Shown here one piece after another: positions 19,517 through 27,634 of a DNA stretch of 64,000 nt. The notes beneath the pieces were generated by a model. The model was not told where the DNA came from, ran no database searches, and was given only the letters and a program-made list of their open reading frames with translations. Within the stretch, counting starts at the first letter, position 1. Each line of letters begins with the position of its first letter. The DNA comes from Levilactobacillus brevis (GTDB lineage Bacteria; Bacillota; Bacilli; Lactobacillales; Lactobacillaceae), in NCBI GenBank assembly GCA_003666485.1, contig CP032931.1, positions 1 to 64,000 of the forward strand, written 5' to 3'. A program made the translations under genes and the position numbers.

Positions 19517-19547
19517 ACTATAGAGGTTGTCGTAACGTCAAGGTCAA
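19517..19547 (-). promoter_or_regulatory. MerR-type promoter with 19-bp spacer and dyad
   Basis: Minus strand TTGACC (19542-19547), 19-bp spacer, TATAGT (19517-19522). The spacer holds the near-palindrome TTGACGTTACGACAA (19527-19541 on the opposite strand). The overlong spacer is a hallmark of MerR-activated promoters. Confidence 0.75.
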
Positions 19548-19621
19548 GGGGTGATTTTCCGGTGCGCCTGTTATGCTAAACCAGCCCCGTCATGCCGGGG
19601 TTTCATCCGGAAACGGTTGTT

Positions 19622-19649
19622 TTGTCCTGACCCTGAAGTGTGCTAAAAT
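19622..19649 (+). promoter_or_regulatory. Promoter of gdpP-rplI
   Basis: TTGTCC (19622-19627), 16-bp spacer, TAAAAT (19644-19649), about 85 bp before gdpP. Confidence 0.55.
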
Positions 19650-19733
19650 AAAGGTATTATTTGTAACTTTCTGACCCAGTGCAAATCGCTTGGGTAACCA
19701 TAACTTTTTCGATGAAACAGATGAGGAGCAAGT

Positions 19734-21749
19734 ATGAATAAAATATTTTCACGAGCCAATGTGCCCGAGTTCTTACAGAATCGGCGGCTCCGCGGAATCG
19801 CGCTGCTCATGGCGTTACTGGCGATTCTCGGCATTGTCCTGTCGTTTCTGTTGAACTGGATCTTTGGCCTTGTCATTTTGGTGTTGGTCGGCATCTCGAT
19901 GCTACTGGTCTTTAATACCATGGCCGAGATTGGGGCCGACACCACGCAGTACATTTCCGACCTGTCGTTTCGCATTCAGCAGGGCGAGCAGGAGGCGCTG
20001 ATTCGTATGCCGCCGGGTGTCATGATTCTGGGCGACAATGACCAGATTGAGTGGGTCAACCCGTACCTGCAGCACTACTTCGGGGATACGGATGTGTTGA
20101 ACCGGCCGCTCAATGAGGTTGATAGTGACCTGGCCAAACTGGTTGCGACGACGAAGCCGCAGACCATGACGACCGTAAGCTGGCGCGACTATCGTTTCAC
20201 GCTGTACGTTCAGCCCGATTTCCACGCGGTCTATCTGTACGACATCACGCATTACCAGTTGATTCAGGAACAGTACGACAACGAAAAGATTGCGATTGGT
20301 CAGATCTTCTTGGATAACTACGATGAAATTACCCAGTCGATGACCGACCAGGATATTTCAAACCTGCGCAATTACGTGACCAACGAGCTGTCTGCTTGGG
20401 TCCAGCAGTTTGATATGTACCTAAAGCAACTGGATGATGACCACTACTTCGTGCTGGCCTATGCCAAGTCACTGGCGGCCATTGAAGCAGATAAGTTCAA
20501 GATCCTCGATACGATTCGGGAGAGCACGTCGAAGCAAAACTTCCCGTTGACCTTGAGCATGGGGATCGCGTATGGCGATGCGAACCTAAATAAGCTGGCC
20601 GACCAAGCCCAGAGTAATCTGGACCTGGCGCTCGGTCGGGGTGGGGACCAAGTTGTCGTCAAGGCGGCCGACCAAGAAGCTCGCTACTACGGTGGCAAGA
20701 CCAACCCGATGGAGAAACGGACGCGGGTTCGTGCGCGGATGATTTCCCAAGCACTGCAGGAACTGATGAACGAATCGGATCAGATCTTCGTGCAGGGGCA
20801 TACGCAACCGGATATGGATTCGCTGGGCGCTTGCTTGGGGATTCGCCGGATCGCCAAGATGAACAACAAGACCTGTTGGATCGTGCTCGACAAGGAGACC
20901 GTCCATTCCGATGTGCAACGGTTATTGGATAACTTGAAGGCCTATCCGGACGTGGACGCGGCCATCATTTCGCCAGCCGAAGCCTTGGAGAAGGCCACCG
21001 ACCAGAGCATGCTCTTGATGGTCGACCACTCGAAGCCATCTATTTCGATTTCAGCGGAGCTCTACCAACGCCTGGAAAACCGGGTCATGATCATCGACCA
21101 TCACCGGCGGGGCGAGGAGTTCCCTGAAAACCCACTGCTGGTCTACATCGAACCGTACGCCAGCTCGACGTGTGAGCTGATCACCGAAATGTTTGAGTAC
21201 CAGTCCCAAGAAAGCGAACCAATCAATAAGCTGGAAGCCACAGCGATGTTGACGGGGATCTTCGTGGACACCAAGCATTTCTCGTTGCGGACCGGAACCC
21301 GGACCTTTGACGCCGCGAGTTACTTGCGGTCAGCCGGGGCCGATGCCGTTGAGATGCAACAGTATATGAAGGAAAATGTCGACAGTTACCTGCAGCGCAA
21401 TCATTTGATCGAAATGGTTGAGTTCGTCAATGAAGACATGGCCTTGATCACGGGGGAAGAGGACCAAACCTACGACCCCGTCACGGCAGCGCAGGCGGCC
21501 GATGATCTCTTGAACATGTCGGGCGTCGACGCCTCGTTCGTGGTGACGCGCCGGGCTGACGGGCGCGTGGGCATTTCCGCGCGGTCCTTGGGTGAGATCA
21601 ACGTTCAGCTGACCATGGAAGCCATGGGCGGCGGCGGTCACTTGTCCAACGCGGCGACCCAGATCAGTGACAAGACGGTTGCTGAGGTCAAACAAGAGCT
21701 GTTAGACATCTTAAACCACAGCGCGGAGCCGGAACCAGCGACCACATAG
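19734..21749 (+). CDS. gdpP: Cyclic-di-AMP phosphodiesterase GdpP
   Basis: The 671-residue membrane enzyme hydrolyses c-di-AMP and so affects osmolyte transport and wall stress. Two N-terminal helices (residues about 20-65) are followed by a PAS-like domain (MPPGVMILGDNDQIEWVN) and a degenerate GGDEF domain (GRGGDQ in place of GGDEF). The DHH domain (QPDMDSLGA, MVDHS, IIDHHRRG) and the DHHA1 domain (GGGGHLSNAATQ) hold the metal-binding Asp and His residues. The length matches the family. ATG 19734 has a GAGGAG site. rplI follows 68 bp later, the conserved gdpP-rplI-dnaC order. Confidence 0.96.
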   Translation: MNKIFSRANVPEFLQNRRLRGIALLMALLAILGIVLSFLLNWIFGLVILVLVGISMLLVFNTMAEIGADTTQYISDLSFRIQQGEQEALIRMPPGVMILGDNDQIEWVNPYLQHYFGDTDVLNRPLNEVDSDLAKLVATTKPQTMTTVSWRDYRFTLYVQPDFHAVYLYDITHYQLIQEQYDNEKIAIGQIFLDNYDEITQSMTDQDISNLRNYVTNELSAWVQQFDMYLKQLDDDHYFVLAYAKSLAAIEADKFKILDTIRESTSKQNFPLTLSMGIAYGDANLNKLADQAQSNLDLALGRGGDQVVVKAADQEARYYGGKTNPMEKRTRVRARMISQALQELMNESDQIFVQGHTQPDMDSLGACLGIRRIAKMNNKTCWIVLDKETVHSDVQRLLDNLKAYPDVDAAIISPAEALEKATDQSMLLMVDHSKPSISISAELYQRLENRVMIIDHHRRGEEFPENPLLVYIEPYASSTCELITEMFEYQSQESEPINKLEATAMLTGIFVDTKHFSLRTGTRTFDAASYLRSAGADAVEMQQYMKENVDSYLQRNHLIEMVEFVNEDMALITGEEDQTYDPVTAAQAADDLLNMSGVDASFVVTRRADGRVGISARSLGEINVQLTMEAMGGGGHLSNAATQISDKTVAEVKQELLDILNHSAEPEPATT

Positions 21750-21817
21750 TTAATTGCTTCTGGGCGTGAGGTGGCGTAGGATAAGATTAGATATGCAATA
21801 AGTGAGGAGTGAACGAC

Positions 21818-22276
21818 GTGAAAGTTATTTTTGTGAAAGACGTTCGCGGTAAGGGTAAACGCGGGGAAATCAAGAATGTTCCCGACGGTTACGCCCAAAA
21901 TTTCCTGATCAAGCGGGGCTTGGCTAAGGAAGCCAACCAATCCGCCATGAGTCAGTTGACCGCTGAACGTAAAGCGGAACAACGCCGCGAAGCTGAAGAA
22001 CTAGCCGAAGCTAAGGAATTGCAAAAGCATTTGGAGGCTGACAAGACTGTGGTTGAAATCGTGGCCAAGGCCGGGGAAGACGACCGGTTATTCGGGTCGA
22101 TTCCTAGCAAGCAGATCGTTCAAGCCTTACAAAAACAATTTGATTTAAAGATTGATAAACGCAAGGTTGAACTCCCTGAACCAATTCGCACGTTAGGATT
22201 TACCAACGTGCCGGTCAAGTTGCACAGCGACGTGACCGCCAAGATTCGGGTCCACGTGGTTGCCAAGCAAAAATAA
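21818..22276 (+). CDS. rplI: 50S ribosomal protein L9
   Basis: The 152-residue protein binds 23S rRNA at the L1 stalk base. The start [30 protein letters not shown] is the L9 signature, and the C-terminal domain follows ([17 protein letters not shown]). I choose GTG 21818, 8 bases after GAGGAG. A GTG nine bases further upstream would add three residues not seen in the family. Confidence 0.97.
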   Translation: MKVIFVKDVRGKGKRGEIKNVPDGYAQNFLIKRGLAKEANQSAMSQLTAERKAEQRREAEELAEAKELQKHLEADKTVVEIVAKAGEDDRLFGSIPSKQIVQALQKQFDLKIDKRKVELPEPIRTLGFTNVPVKLHSDVTAKIRVHVVAKQK

Positions 22277-22285
22277 AGTTAAGGG

Positions 22286-22313
22286 AAGGTCGTCCGTTCT
22301 GGGCGGCCTTTTT
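22286..22313 (+). terminator. rplI terminator
   Basis: AAGGTCGTCC (22286-22295) pairs fully with GGGCGGCCTT (about 22301-22310, with G-U pairs), followed by Ts. Confidence 0.8.
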
Positions 22314-22416
22314 GCGTGAAAAAAGCCAGGCACCAGATTCGCTCGTGACCCCATTCCATGGTAAAATGGAACTCTAGTTTCTGTCGGTGATTTTTTTAAA
22401 GAGGTAATCAAAAAGC

Positions 22417-23811
22417 ATGGATAATAACGTTCTAACAGATCACACACCACCACAAAGCCTCAGCGCCGAAAAGGCCGTCTTAGGGGCGATCTTTTTGAGT
22501 ACCGACGCGTTGGTGGATGCGCTGGAATACCTGGCCCCAGAGGACTTTTACCGCCGGGAACACCAGATTATTTTCCAAGCGATGATCGATCTAAACGACC
22601 GGGATGAGGCCATCGATGTGGTCACCATCACCGACCGCTTAACGTCGAAAAATGAGTTGGATGACGTTGGCGGCGTCACCTACATTGCTGAACTGGCGGG
22701 TTCCGTCCCCACGGCGGCCAATGCCACCTACTACGCCAAAATCGTTCAAGAAAAGGCCATTTTACGGCGGCTGATTCAAACGGCTACCAACATTGCCACG
22801 CAGGGATACCAGCAAGATGGCGACGTGGCGGACCTTCTGGACAACGCCGAACGTGACATCATGGGTGTGGCGGAAACCCGTAACCAGTCCGGTTTCAAGC
22901 CGATTCGCGATGTCTTGAACAGTTCATTTGAAGAAATCAACAAGTTATCGGAACAAGGCGACGTGATCACCGGGTTGTCGACCGGGTACGCGGAGCTGGA
23001 TAAAATGACGACCGGTCTACACGACGACGAGCTGATGATCTTAGCCGCGCGGCCAGCCGTTGGGAAGACCGCCTTTGCGTTGAATATTGCGCAAAATGTC
23101 GGGACCAAGACGGACAAGACCGTGGCCATTTTTAGTCTGGAAATGAGTGCCGAGTCGTTGGTCAACCGGATGCTCTGTGCGGAAGGGTCTATCGATGCCA
23201 ATCACTTGCGGACCGGGCAACTGTCCGAAGAAGAATGGCAAAACCTGATCGTAGCGATGGGGAGTCTGGCCAAGGCCAGCATTTACATCGACGATACGGC
23301 CGGCAATAAGATTACCGAAATTCGGGCCAAATGTCGGCGATTGGCCAAGGAAAAGGGCAACCTGGGTCTGATCGTGATCGATTACCTGCAGCTGATTGAG
23401 GGAACCAACCACGAAAGTCGGCAACAAGAAGTCTCTGATATTTCACGGCAGTTGAAGAAGCTGGCCAAGGAATTGCATGTGCCGGTCATTGCGTTGTCTC
23501 AGCTCTCACGGGGCGTGGAACAGCGGCAAGACAAGCGACCGGTGTTGTCCGATATTCGGGAATCCGGGTCGATCGAACAAGATGCCGATATCGTTTCCTT
23601 CCTGTACCGGGATGACTACTACGAACGCGAAGGCGACGAGGATGGCGGTGGTGACAACGACAGCGACCCACGTGAAGAGGGCGACCAAGATGTCGGCGAA
23701 GTCGAAGTCATTATTGAAAAGAACCGGTCGGGTCCTCGGGGAACGGTCAAGCTGCTCTTCGTAAAGTCGTTTAACAAGTTTTCCTCGGTGGCCTACACCC
23801 CGGGACAATAA
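22417..23811 (+). CDS. dnaC: Replicative DNA helicase (DnaB type, called DnaC in Bacillus)
   Basis: The hexameric helicase unwinds DNA at the fork. The 464-residue protein has the N-terminal primase-interacting domain (PPQSLSAEKAVLGAIFLS) and a RecA-like domain with Walker A ARPAVGKTAFALNIA (about residue 210), Walker B LIVIDYLQLI and DnaB motif 4 (DKRPVLSDIRESGSIEQDADIVSFLYRDDYY). The acidic insert after that (DEDGGGDNDSDPREEGDQD) is variable in the family. It lies about 100 bp after the rplI terminator. Confidence 0.97.
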   Translation: MDNNVLTDHTPPQSLSAEKAVLGAIFLSTDALVDALEYLAPEDFYRREHQIIFQAMIDLNDRDEAIDVVTITDRLTSKNELDDVGGVTYIAELAGSVPTAANATYYAKIVQEKAILRRLIQTATNIATQGYQQDGDVADLLDNAERDIMGVAETRNQSGFKPIRDVLNSSFEEINKLSEQGDVITGLSTGYAELDKMTTGLHDDELMILAARPAVGKTAFALNIAQNVGTKTDKTVAIFSLEMSAESLVNRMLCAEGSIDANHLRTGQLSEEEWQNLIVAMGSLAKASIYIDDTAGNKITEIRAKCRRLAKEKGNLGLIVIDYLQLIEGTNHESRQQEVSDISRQLKKLAKELHVPVIALSQLSRGVEQRQDKRPVLSDIRESGSIEQDADIVSFLYRDDYYEREGDEDGGGDNDSDPREEGDQDVGEVEVIIEKNRSGPRGTVKLLFVKSFNKFSSVAYTPGQ

Positions 23812-23815
23812 GATT

Positions 23816-23996
23816 AAACGAGAGTGGGACAACAGGCGGTTAGCTGGCGAGCATTAAGGCTGATAAGCGAATAATCCCGGGTTTGGATTGTTTGCTTATC
23901 AGTTTTAAGCGGAACCAGCTGCCTTTTGGCCCAGGTTTCAACACCAGATATTCGGAGACACAAAGGGTCTGAGACTTTTATCCCAGACCCGTTTTT
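23816..23996 (+). repeat. Structured ~180-bp dispersed repeat, copy A (also a terminator)
   Basis: This segment recurs almost base for base, inverted, at 31659-31836. It contains a long hairpin (AGCTGG...CCAGCT arms enclosing GCTGATAAGC and GCTTATCAG arms) and ends with a GGTCTGAGAC/TCCCAGACCC-type stem and T run. It starts with the AGAGTGGGAC motif seen in dispersed terminator-like repeats of Firmicutes. It follows dnaC directly. Confidence 0.85.
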
Positions 23997-24405
23997 GTAT
24001 AAATTTTTGAATAAACCGGTTTCAACTGCATAAAGACAATTCGGTGGGCAAAAATAGGTGGCAAAATGATGCGCAGATTAAAATCACTTGTGGCCCAAAA
24101 CCCTTGGTACGCTTAGGTTATAACGAATTCAATAGTCAACATATTTAAAATTCATAAGAGTGTGCCAGAAAGTTCACAATTTCATCATATTTTCCCATTA
24201 GTATATAAAGCATAGAAGCTAACCAATCGGTTACTTCTACCAAAGATTAACAATCTTTTTTCATGTACTCCTCCTCCCCTGGAATAATGAAAAAATAGTT
24301 AACGTCATTCTTATATAATGACGTTACCCCTACTCCGATGACCATCGCTTTCCCCGAGCGGTGGTTTTTTTGTGGTTGTAAAAGCACATTTGTCAAAAAT
24401 AGTTC
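23997..24405. other. Gene-poor region with hairpins before adh copy 1
   Basis: AT-rich DNA. A perfect hairpin TAACGTCATT/AATGACGTTA lies around 24299-24327, and a terminator (CCATCGCT/AGCGGTGG plus T run) at about 24342-24370. On the minus strand a very strong ribosome site (GGGGAGGAGGAG) precedes a five-codon frame (MKKDC, 24247-24264). No normal-length gene can be supported. Confidence 0.5.
24342..24370 (+). terminator. Terminator upstream of adh copy 1
   Basis: CCATCGCT pairs with AGCGGTGG, followed by a T run. No upstream gene on this strand is apparent within 350 bp, so a short transcript may end here. Confidence 0.6.
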
Positions 24406-24435
24406 TTGACGTTTGTTCACAATAACGGGTATGAT
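24406..24435 (+). promoter_or_regulatory. Promoter of adh copy 1
   Basis: TTGACG (24406-24411), 18-bp spacer, TATGAT (24430-24435). The spacer includes TTGTTCACAA, a half-site-like match to Rex operators (TTCACAA), also present before adh copy 2. Confidence 0.65.
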
Positions 24436-24472
24436 GTAAGCGTTACCAAAAGTGAAAAGGAGTGGCGAACAA

Positions 24473-25609
24473 ATGGCAAAAGAAGTGCAAGCAGCAGTCG
24501 TAGAAAAACGAAACGATCCCTTCGTTGTGAAAAATGTGTTGGTGGATGACCAACCAGGACCTAAGGAGGTTTTGGTCCACATTGTTGCGAGCGGAATTTG
24601 TCACAGTGACGAAGCCGTGCGGGTCGGTGATGCTGGCGACCTGCCGTTGCCAATCGTGTTGGGCCATGAAGGCGCCGGTATCGTGGAAAAGGTCGGATCC
24701 GCTGTGAGTGGCGTGGCCGTCGGGGACCACGTGGTGTTGTCATACGCCTACGATGGCACGTGTGACAACTGTTTGGCTGGTCAACCCGCTTCTTGTGAGC
24801 AGTGGGTACCCTTGAACATGGGCAGTGGCAAGCGGCCGAACGGCAAGCCCGTCTTTACAGATACCGCCGACACCAGCAAGGGCCTGGGCAGCATGTTTAA
24901 CCAGGCTTCCTTCAGTACGACCACGTTGGTTCAGGAAAGTAACGTGACGGTCGTGGGCAAGGACGTTGACCTGCGGAAGGTTGGCCCACTGGGCTGTGGC
25001 TTCGTCACGGGGTCAGGGACGGTCTTCAACACCTTGAAGCCGGAACCTAATTCAACGATGGCCATCTTTGGGACTGGGGCAGTCGGCTCGGCAGCGTTAA
25101 TGGCTGCTAAGATCTCAGGCTGTGCCAAGATTATTTCTGTCGACATCGTGCCAGAACGTTTGGCTATGTCCAAAGAAATTGGTGCCACGGACACGGTCAA
25201 CTCCAAGGAAGTCGATGCCGTTGCCGCAATTAAGGAAATCACCGGTGGTAAGGGTGTGGACTACGCGGTCGACACGACCGGACTGACTGCCGTGATGAAG
25301 CAAGCTGTTGATGCCATGGGCATTAACGGGGTCTTCGCACCGCTGGCCGTTTCACAAAAGGAACTGGACCTCGTCCCATTCAATGACTTGGTTGCCACGC
25401 AAAAATCCGTGGTCGGTGTCTTGATGGGCAATGCGGTGCCACAGATTGAGATCAAAAAGTTGATTTCCTTCTGGCAAAAGGGCCTCTACCCCTTCGACAA
25501 ACTGGAAAAGACCTTCAAGTTCGCCGACATCAACGCCGCCGATCAGGCCTCAACGAGTGGCGAAGTGATTAAGCCAGTGTTGATTATGGATGAGGATTAT
25601 ACGGTTTAA
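24473..25609 (+). CDS. Zinc-dependent alcohol dehydrogenase, copy 1
   Basis: This 378-residue medium-chain dehydrogenase should interconvert alcohols and aldehydes or ketones with NAD(P)H. Catalytic zinc ligands appear in GICHSDEAV and GHEGAGIVE, structural-zinc cysteines in CDNCLAGQPASC, and the nucleotide fold in FGTGAVGSAAL. It resembles the benzyl/aryl-alcohol branch of the family; substrate uncertain. ATG 24473 follows AAAAGGAGTGG; an earlier in-frame GTG adds seven residues overlapping the ribosome site. It has its own promoter and terminator. Its last ~130 bp and an internal ~56-bp patch are nearly identical to copy 2, while the rest is clearly diverged. Confidence 0.9.
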   Translation: MAKEVQAAVVEKRNDPFVVKNVLVDDQPGPKEVLVHIVASGICHSDEAVRVGDAGDLPLPIVLGHEGAGIVEKVGSAVSGVAVGDHVVLSYAYDGTCDNCLAGQPASCEQWVPLNMGSGKRPNGKPVFTDTADTSKGLGSMFNQASFSTTTLVQESNVTVVGKDVDLRKVGPLGCGFVTGSGTVFNTLKPEPNSTMAIFGTGAVGSAALMAAKISGCAKIISVDIVPERLAMSKEIGATDTVNSKEVDAVAAIKEITGGKGVDYAVDTTGLTAVMKQAVDAMGINGVFAPLAVSQKELDLVPFNDLVATQKSVVGVLMGNAVPQIEIKKLISFWQKGLYPFDKLEKTFKFADINAADQASTSGEVIKPVLIMDEDYTV

Positions 25610-25623
25610 ATAAAAATTTAGGG

Positions 25624-25662
25624 CCCATGATGCTGACTTTTCGTTAGTGTCATGGGTTTTTT
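25624..25662 (+). terminator. adh copy 1 terminator
   Basis: CCCATGA...TCATGGG stem (from 25624) with loop near TTTTC, followed by a T run. Confidence 0.85.
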
Positions 25663-25688
25663 CGTTACTTTTGTGTTTGGTCGGTCAC

Positions 25689-25731
25689 TTGACGGACCCT
25701 GACGTAGCAGCTATTATGAAATTGTTCACAA
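25689..25731 (+). promoter_or_regulatory. Promoter of adh copy 2 with Rex-like operator
   Basis: TTGACG (25689-25694), 17-bp spacer, TATTAT (25712-25717). TTATGAAATTGTTCACAA (25714-25731) matches the Rex redox operator TTGTGAA-N4-TTCACAA in 13 of 14 defined positions and overlaps the -10. That implies repression relieved by high NADH, known for fermentative adh genes. Confidence 0.65.
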
Positions 25732-25758
25732 ACTACTGATTAAAAGGAGTGGCGTCTG

Positions 25759-26886
25759 ATGACAAAGAAAGTAGAAGCTGCAGTTGTAGAGAAGCGCAAC
25801 GCCCCGTTTGAACTGAAACAAATCTTGGTTGACGATAATCCTGGTCCCAAAGAAGTCTTAGTTCATATCGTAGCAAGTGGTATTTGCCATAGTGATGAAG
25901 CGGTCCGAGTCGGCGATGCTGGCGATTTGCCTTTGCCGGTTGTTTTAGGGCATGAAGGTGCTGGTATTGTCGAAAAAGTCGGCGCTGCGGTCGATGGTAT
26001 TCAGGTGGGTGACCACGTGGTTTTGTCCTATGACTATGATGGAACCTGCGACAATTGTCTAGCTGGTCAACCGGCGTCTTGTGTGAACTGGGGGCCACTG
26101 AATATGGGTGGCAAACGCCCGAATGGACAAAGCAGCTTTACCAAAGAAGATGGTAGCGACGTCAGCAATTTCTTTAATCAGTCATCGTTTAGCACAACGA
26201 CGCTAGTTCAGGACCATAATGTGACGGTCGTGGGCAAGGACGTTGACCTGCGGAAGGTTGGCCCACTGGGCTGTGGTTTTGTGACCGGGTCAGGGACTAT
26301 CTTTAATACCTTGAAGCCAGAACCAGGTTCCAGCATTTCCATCTTTGGGACGGGTGCCGTGGGCGCAGGTTCACTGATGGCGGCCAAAGTAGCGGGTTGT
26401 ACCCAAATTATTTCGGTAGATATCAAACCCAACCGGTTAGCGACTGCTGTGGAAATTGGGGCGACAGACACGGTCAATTCGGCCGAAGTCGATCCCGTCC
26501 AAGCGATTCGTGACCTGACTGGTGGTAAGGGTGTGGATTATGCAGTCGACACGACTGGGATTACCAGCGTGATGAAACAAGCCCTGGACGCGACGGGAAT
26601 CAACGGGGTATTTGCCCCATTAGCCGTTTCCCAACAGGAAATGACACTGGTGCCATTCAACGATTTGGTTGGCGCGCAGAAGACAATCACTGGTGTGGTT
26701 ATGGGCAATGCCGTGCCGCAAACTGAGTTGAAACGCTTGATCTCTCTTTGGCAAAAGGGCCTCTATCCCTTCGACAAACTGGAAAAGACCTTCAAGTTCG
26801 CCGACATCAACGCCGCCGATCAGGCCTCAACGAGCGGTGAAGTGATTAAGCCCGTGTTGATTATGGATGAGGATTATACGGTTTAA
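25759..26886 (+). CDS. Zinc-dependent alcohol dehydrogenase, copy 2
   Basis: The 375-residue paralogue of the preceding gene has the same zinc-binding (GICHSDE, GHEGAG, CDNCLAGQPASC) and nucleotide-binding (FGTGAVGAGSL) motifs. The N-terminal part differs from copy 1 mainly at third codon positions and scattered residues. The block around the DNA at 26220-26277 and the last ~130 bp are almost identical, pointing to gene conversion. AAAAGGAGTGG precedes the ATG. A separate promoter and a terminator on each side make it an independent unit. Likely role: redox balancing in heterofermentation. Confidence 0.9.
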   Translation: MTKKVEAAVVEKRNAPFELKQILVDDNPGPKEVLVHIVASGICHSDEAVRVGDAGDLPLPVVLGHEGAGIVEKVGAAVDGIQVGDHVVLSYDYDGTCDNCLAGQPASCVNWGPLNMGGKRPNGQSSFTKEDGSDVSNFFNQSSFSTTTLVQDHNVTVVGKDVDLRKVGPLGCGFVTGSGTIFNTLKPEPGSSISIFGTGAVGAGSLMAAKVAGCTQIISVDIKPNRLATAVEIGATDTVNSAEVDPVQAIRDLTGGKGVDYAVDTTGITSVMKQALDATGINGVFAPLAVSQQEMTLVPFNDLVGAQKTITGVVMGNAVPQTELKRLISLWQKGLYPFDKLEKTFKFADINAADQASTSGEVIKPVLIMDEDYTV

Positions 26887-26897
26887 ATAAAAAAAAT

Positions 26898-26945
26898 AAT
26901 GCTCGTGGACAATTGCCGATGAGGTAGTTGCCACGAGCATTTTTT
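26898..26945. terminator. Convergent terminator after adh copy 2
   Basis: ATGCTCGTGG pairs perfectly with CCACGAGCAT, with an A-tract before and a T-tract after, so it can serve both converging genes. Confidence 0.85.
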
Positions 26946-26960
26946 GTTTCACGTGAAACA
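26945..26960. promoter_or_regulatory. parS: parS site, perfect 16-bp palindrome
   Basis: TGTTTCACGTGAAACA matches the Firmicute parS consensus TGTTNCACGTGAAACA exactly. It lies in the 17-bp gap between the terminator and the stop of the reductase gene. Confidence 0.9.
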
Positions 26961-26962
26961 GC

Positions 26963-27493
26963 TTAGTGTTGGGTATGAAGCTTAGCGGCCAGTTGCCAGT
27001 AACTGCCAGGGAGGTCGGTCATCGCGGCGACATCTCCAGGGCCGTCAGCCGTCACGGTCGCTGTCCCTTGAAATGACATTTTGAGCCATTCGCAGGAGTG
27101 TTGGACGGCTTGGGTGATACCTAAAGCCTTGGTCTGGGGCGCATCGGCACCGACGACCAGAAGATAGAGACGCTTATTGGCAAAGTCAAATCCGTTGGTG
27201 TAGCTGTCAAACCAGCGGTCCATGAAGACCTTGAGCTGGCCGGTCATTCCGTACCAGTAGACCGGGGTGCCCAAGACGATATCATCTGCCTGCGCAAAGG
27301 TGGTCATCAACTGTTCGTAGTCATCCGTCGAATCGCGTTGTGGGCGGTCGGTGTCGCGGTTGTCCTGGACAAAGTGAAGGGGATGGTCGGTGAGGTGAAT
27401 AGTGCTGTGGGGATAGTCTTGCAAGAAGCGTTCGCCTAAGGTGGCAGTGTTGCCGTGCTTGCGGGGACTACCATTAATGAACAAAAGTGTCAT
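26963..27493 (-). CDS. Flavodoxin-fold NAD(P)H-dependent oxidoreductase
   Basis: This 176-residue protein of the NADPH-dependent FMN reductase/NAD(P)H-quinone reductase superfamily binds FMN by the N-terminal loop NGSPRKHGNTATLGERF. The second flavin loop is GTPVYWYGMTGQLKVFMDRW. The substrate (quinone, azo or nitro compound, or free flavin) cannot be read from the sequence. GAGAGGAGC lies before the ATG. It converges with adh copy 2 and is transcribed alone. Confidence 0.85.
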   Translation of the reverse strand: MTLLFINGSPRKHGNTATLGERFLQDYPHSTIHLTDHPLHFVQDNRDTDRPQRDSTDDYEQLMTTFAQADDIVLGTPVYWYGMTGQLKVFMDRWFDSYTNGFDFANKRLYLLVVGADAPQTKALGITQAVQHSCEWLKMSFQGTATVTADGPGDVAAMTDLPGSYWQLAAKLHTQH

Positions 27494-27634
27494 GATTCAG
27501 GGCTCCTCTCAAGCCTAGTTTACGGGACGCGGTCGCTAAAAGGCAATTAACTCGTCGGCCGGAGATAGTGTTTGGCCGGAAAAATATGTTAGAATTAGTC
27601 TAATTAAATTTTAACTTTAGAGAGAAGGCGGCTT

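Noticed and set aside
24406-24435. Full Rex operator at adh copy 1
   Set aside because: Only the right half TTCACAA matches; the left half does not, so it is noted as a half-site only.
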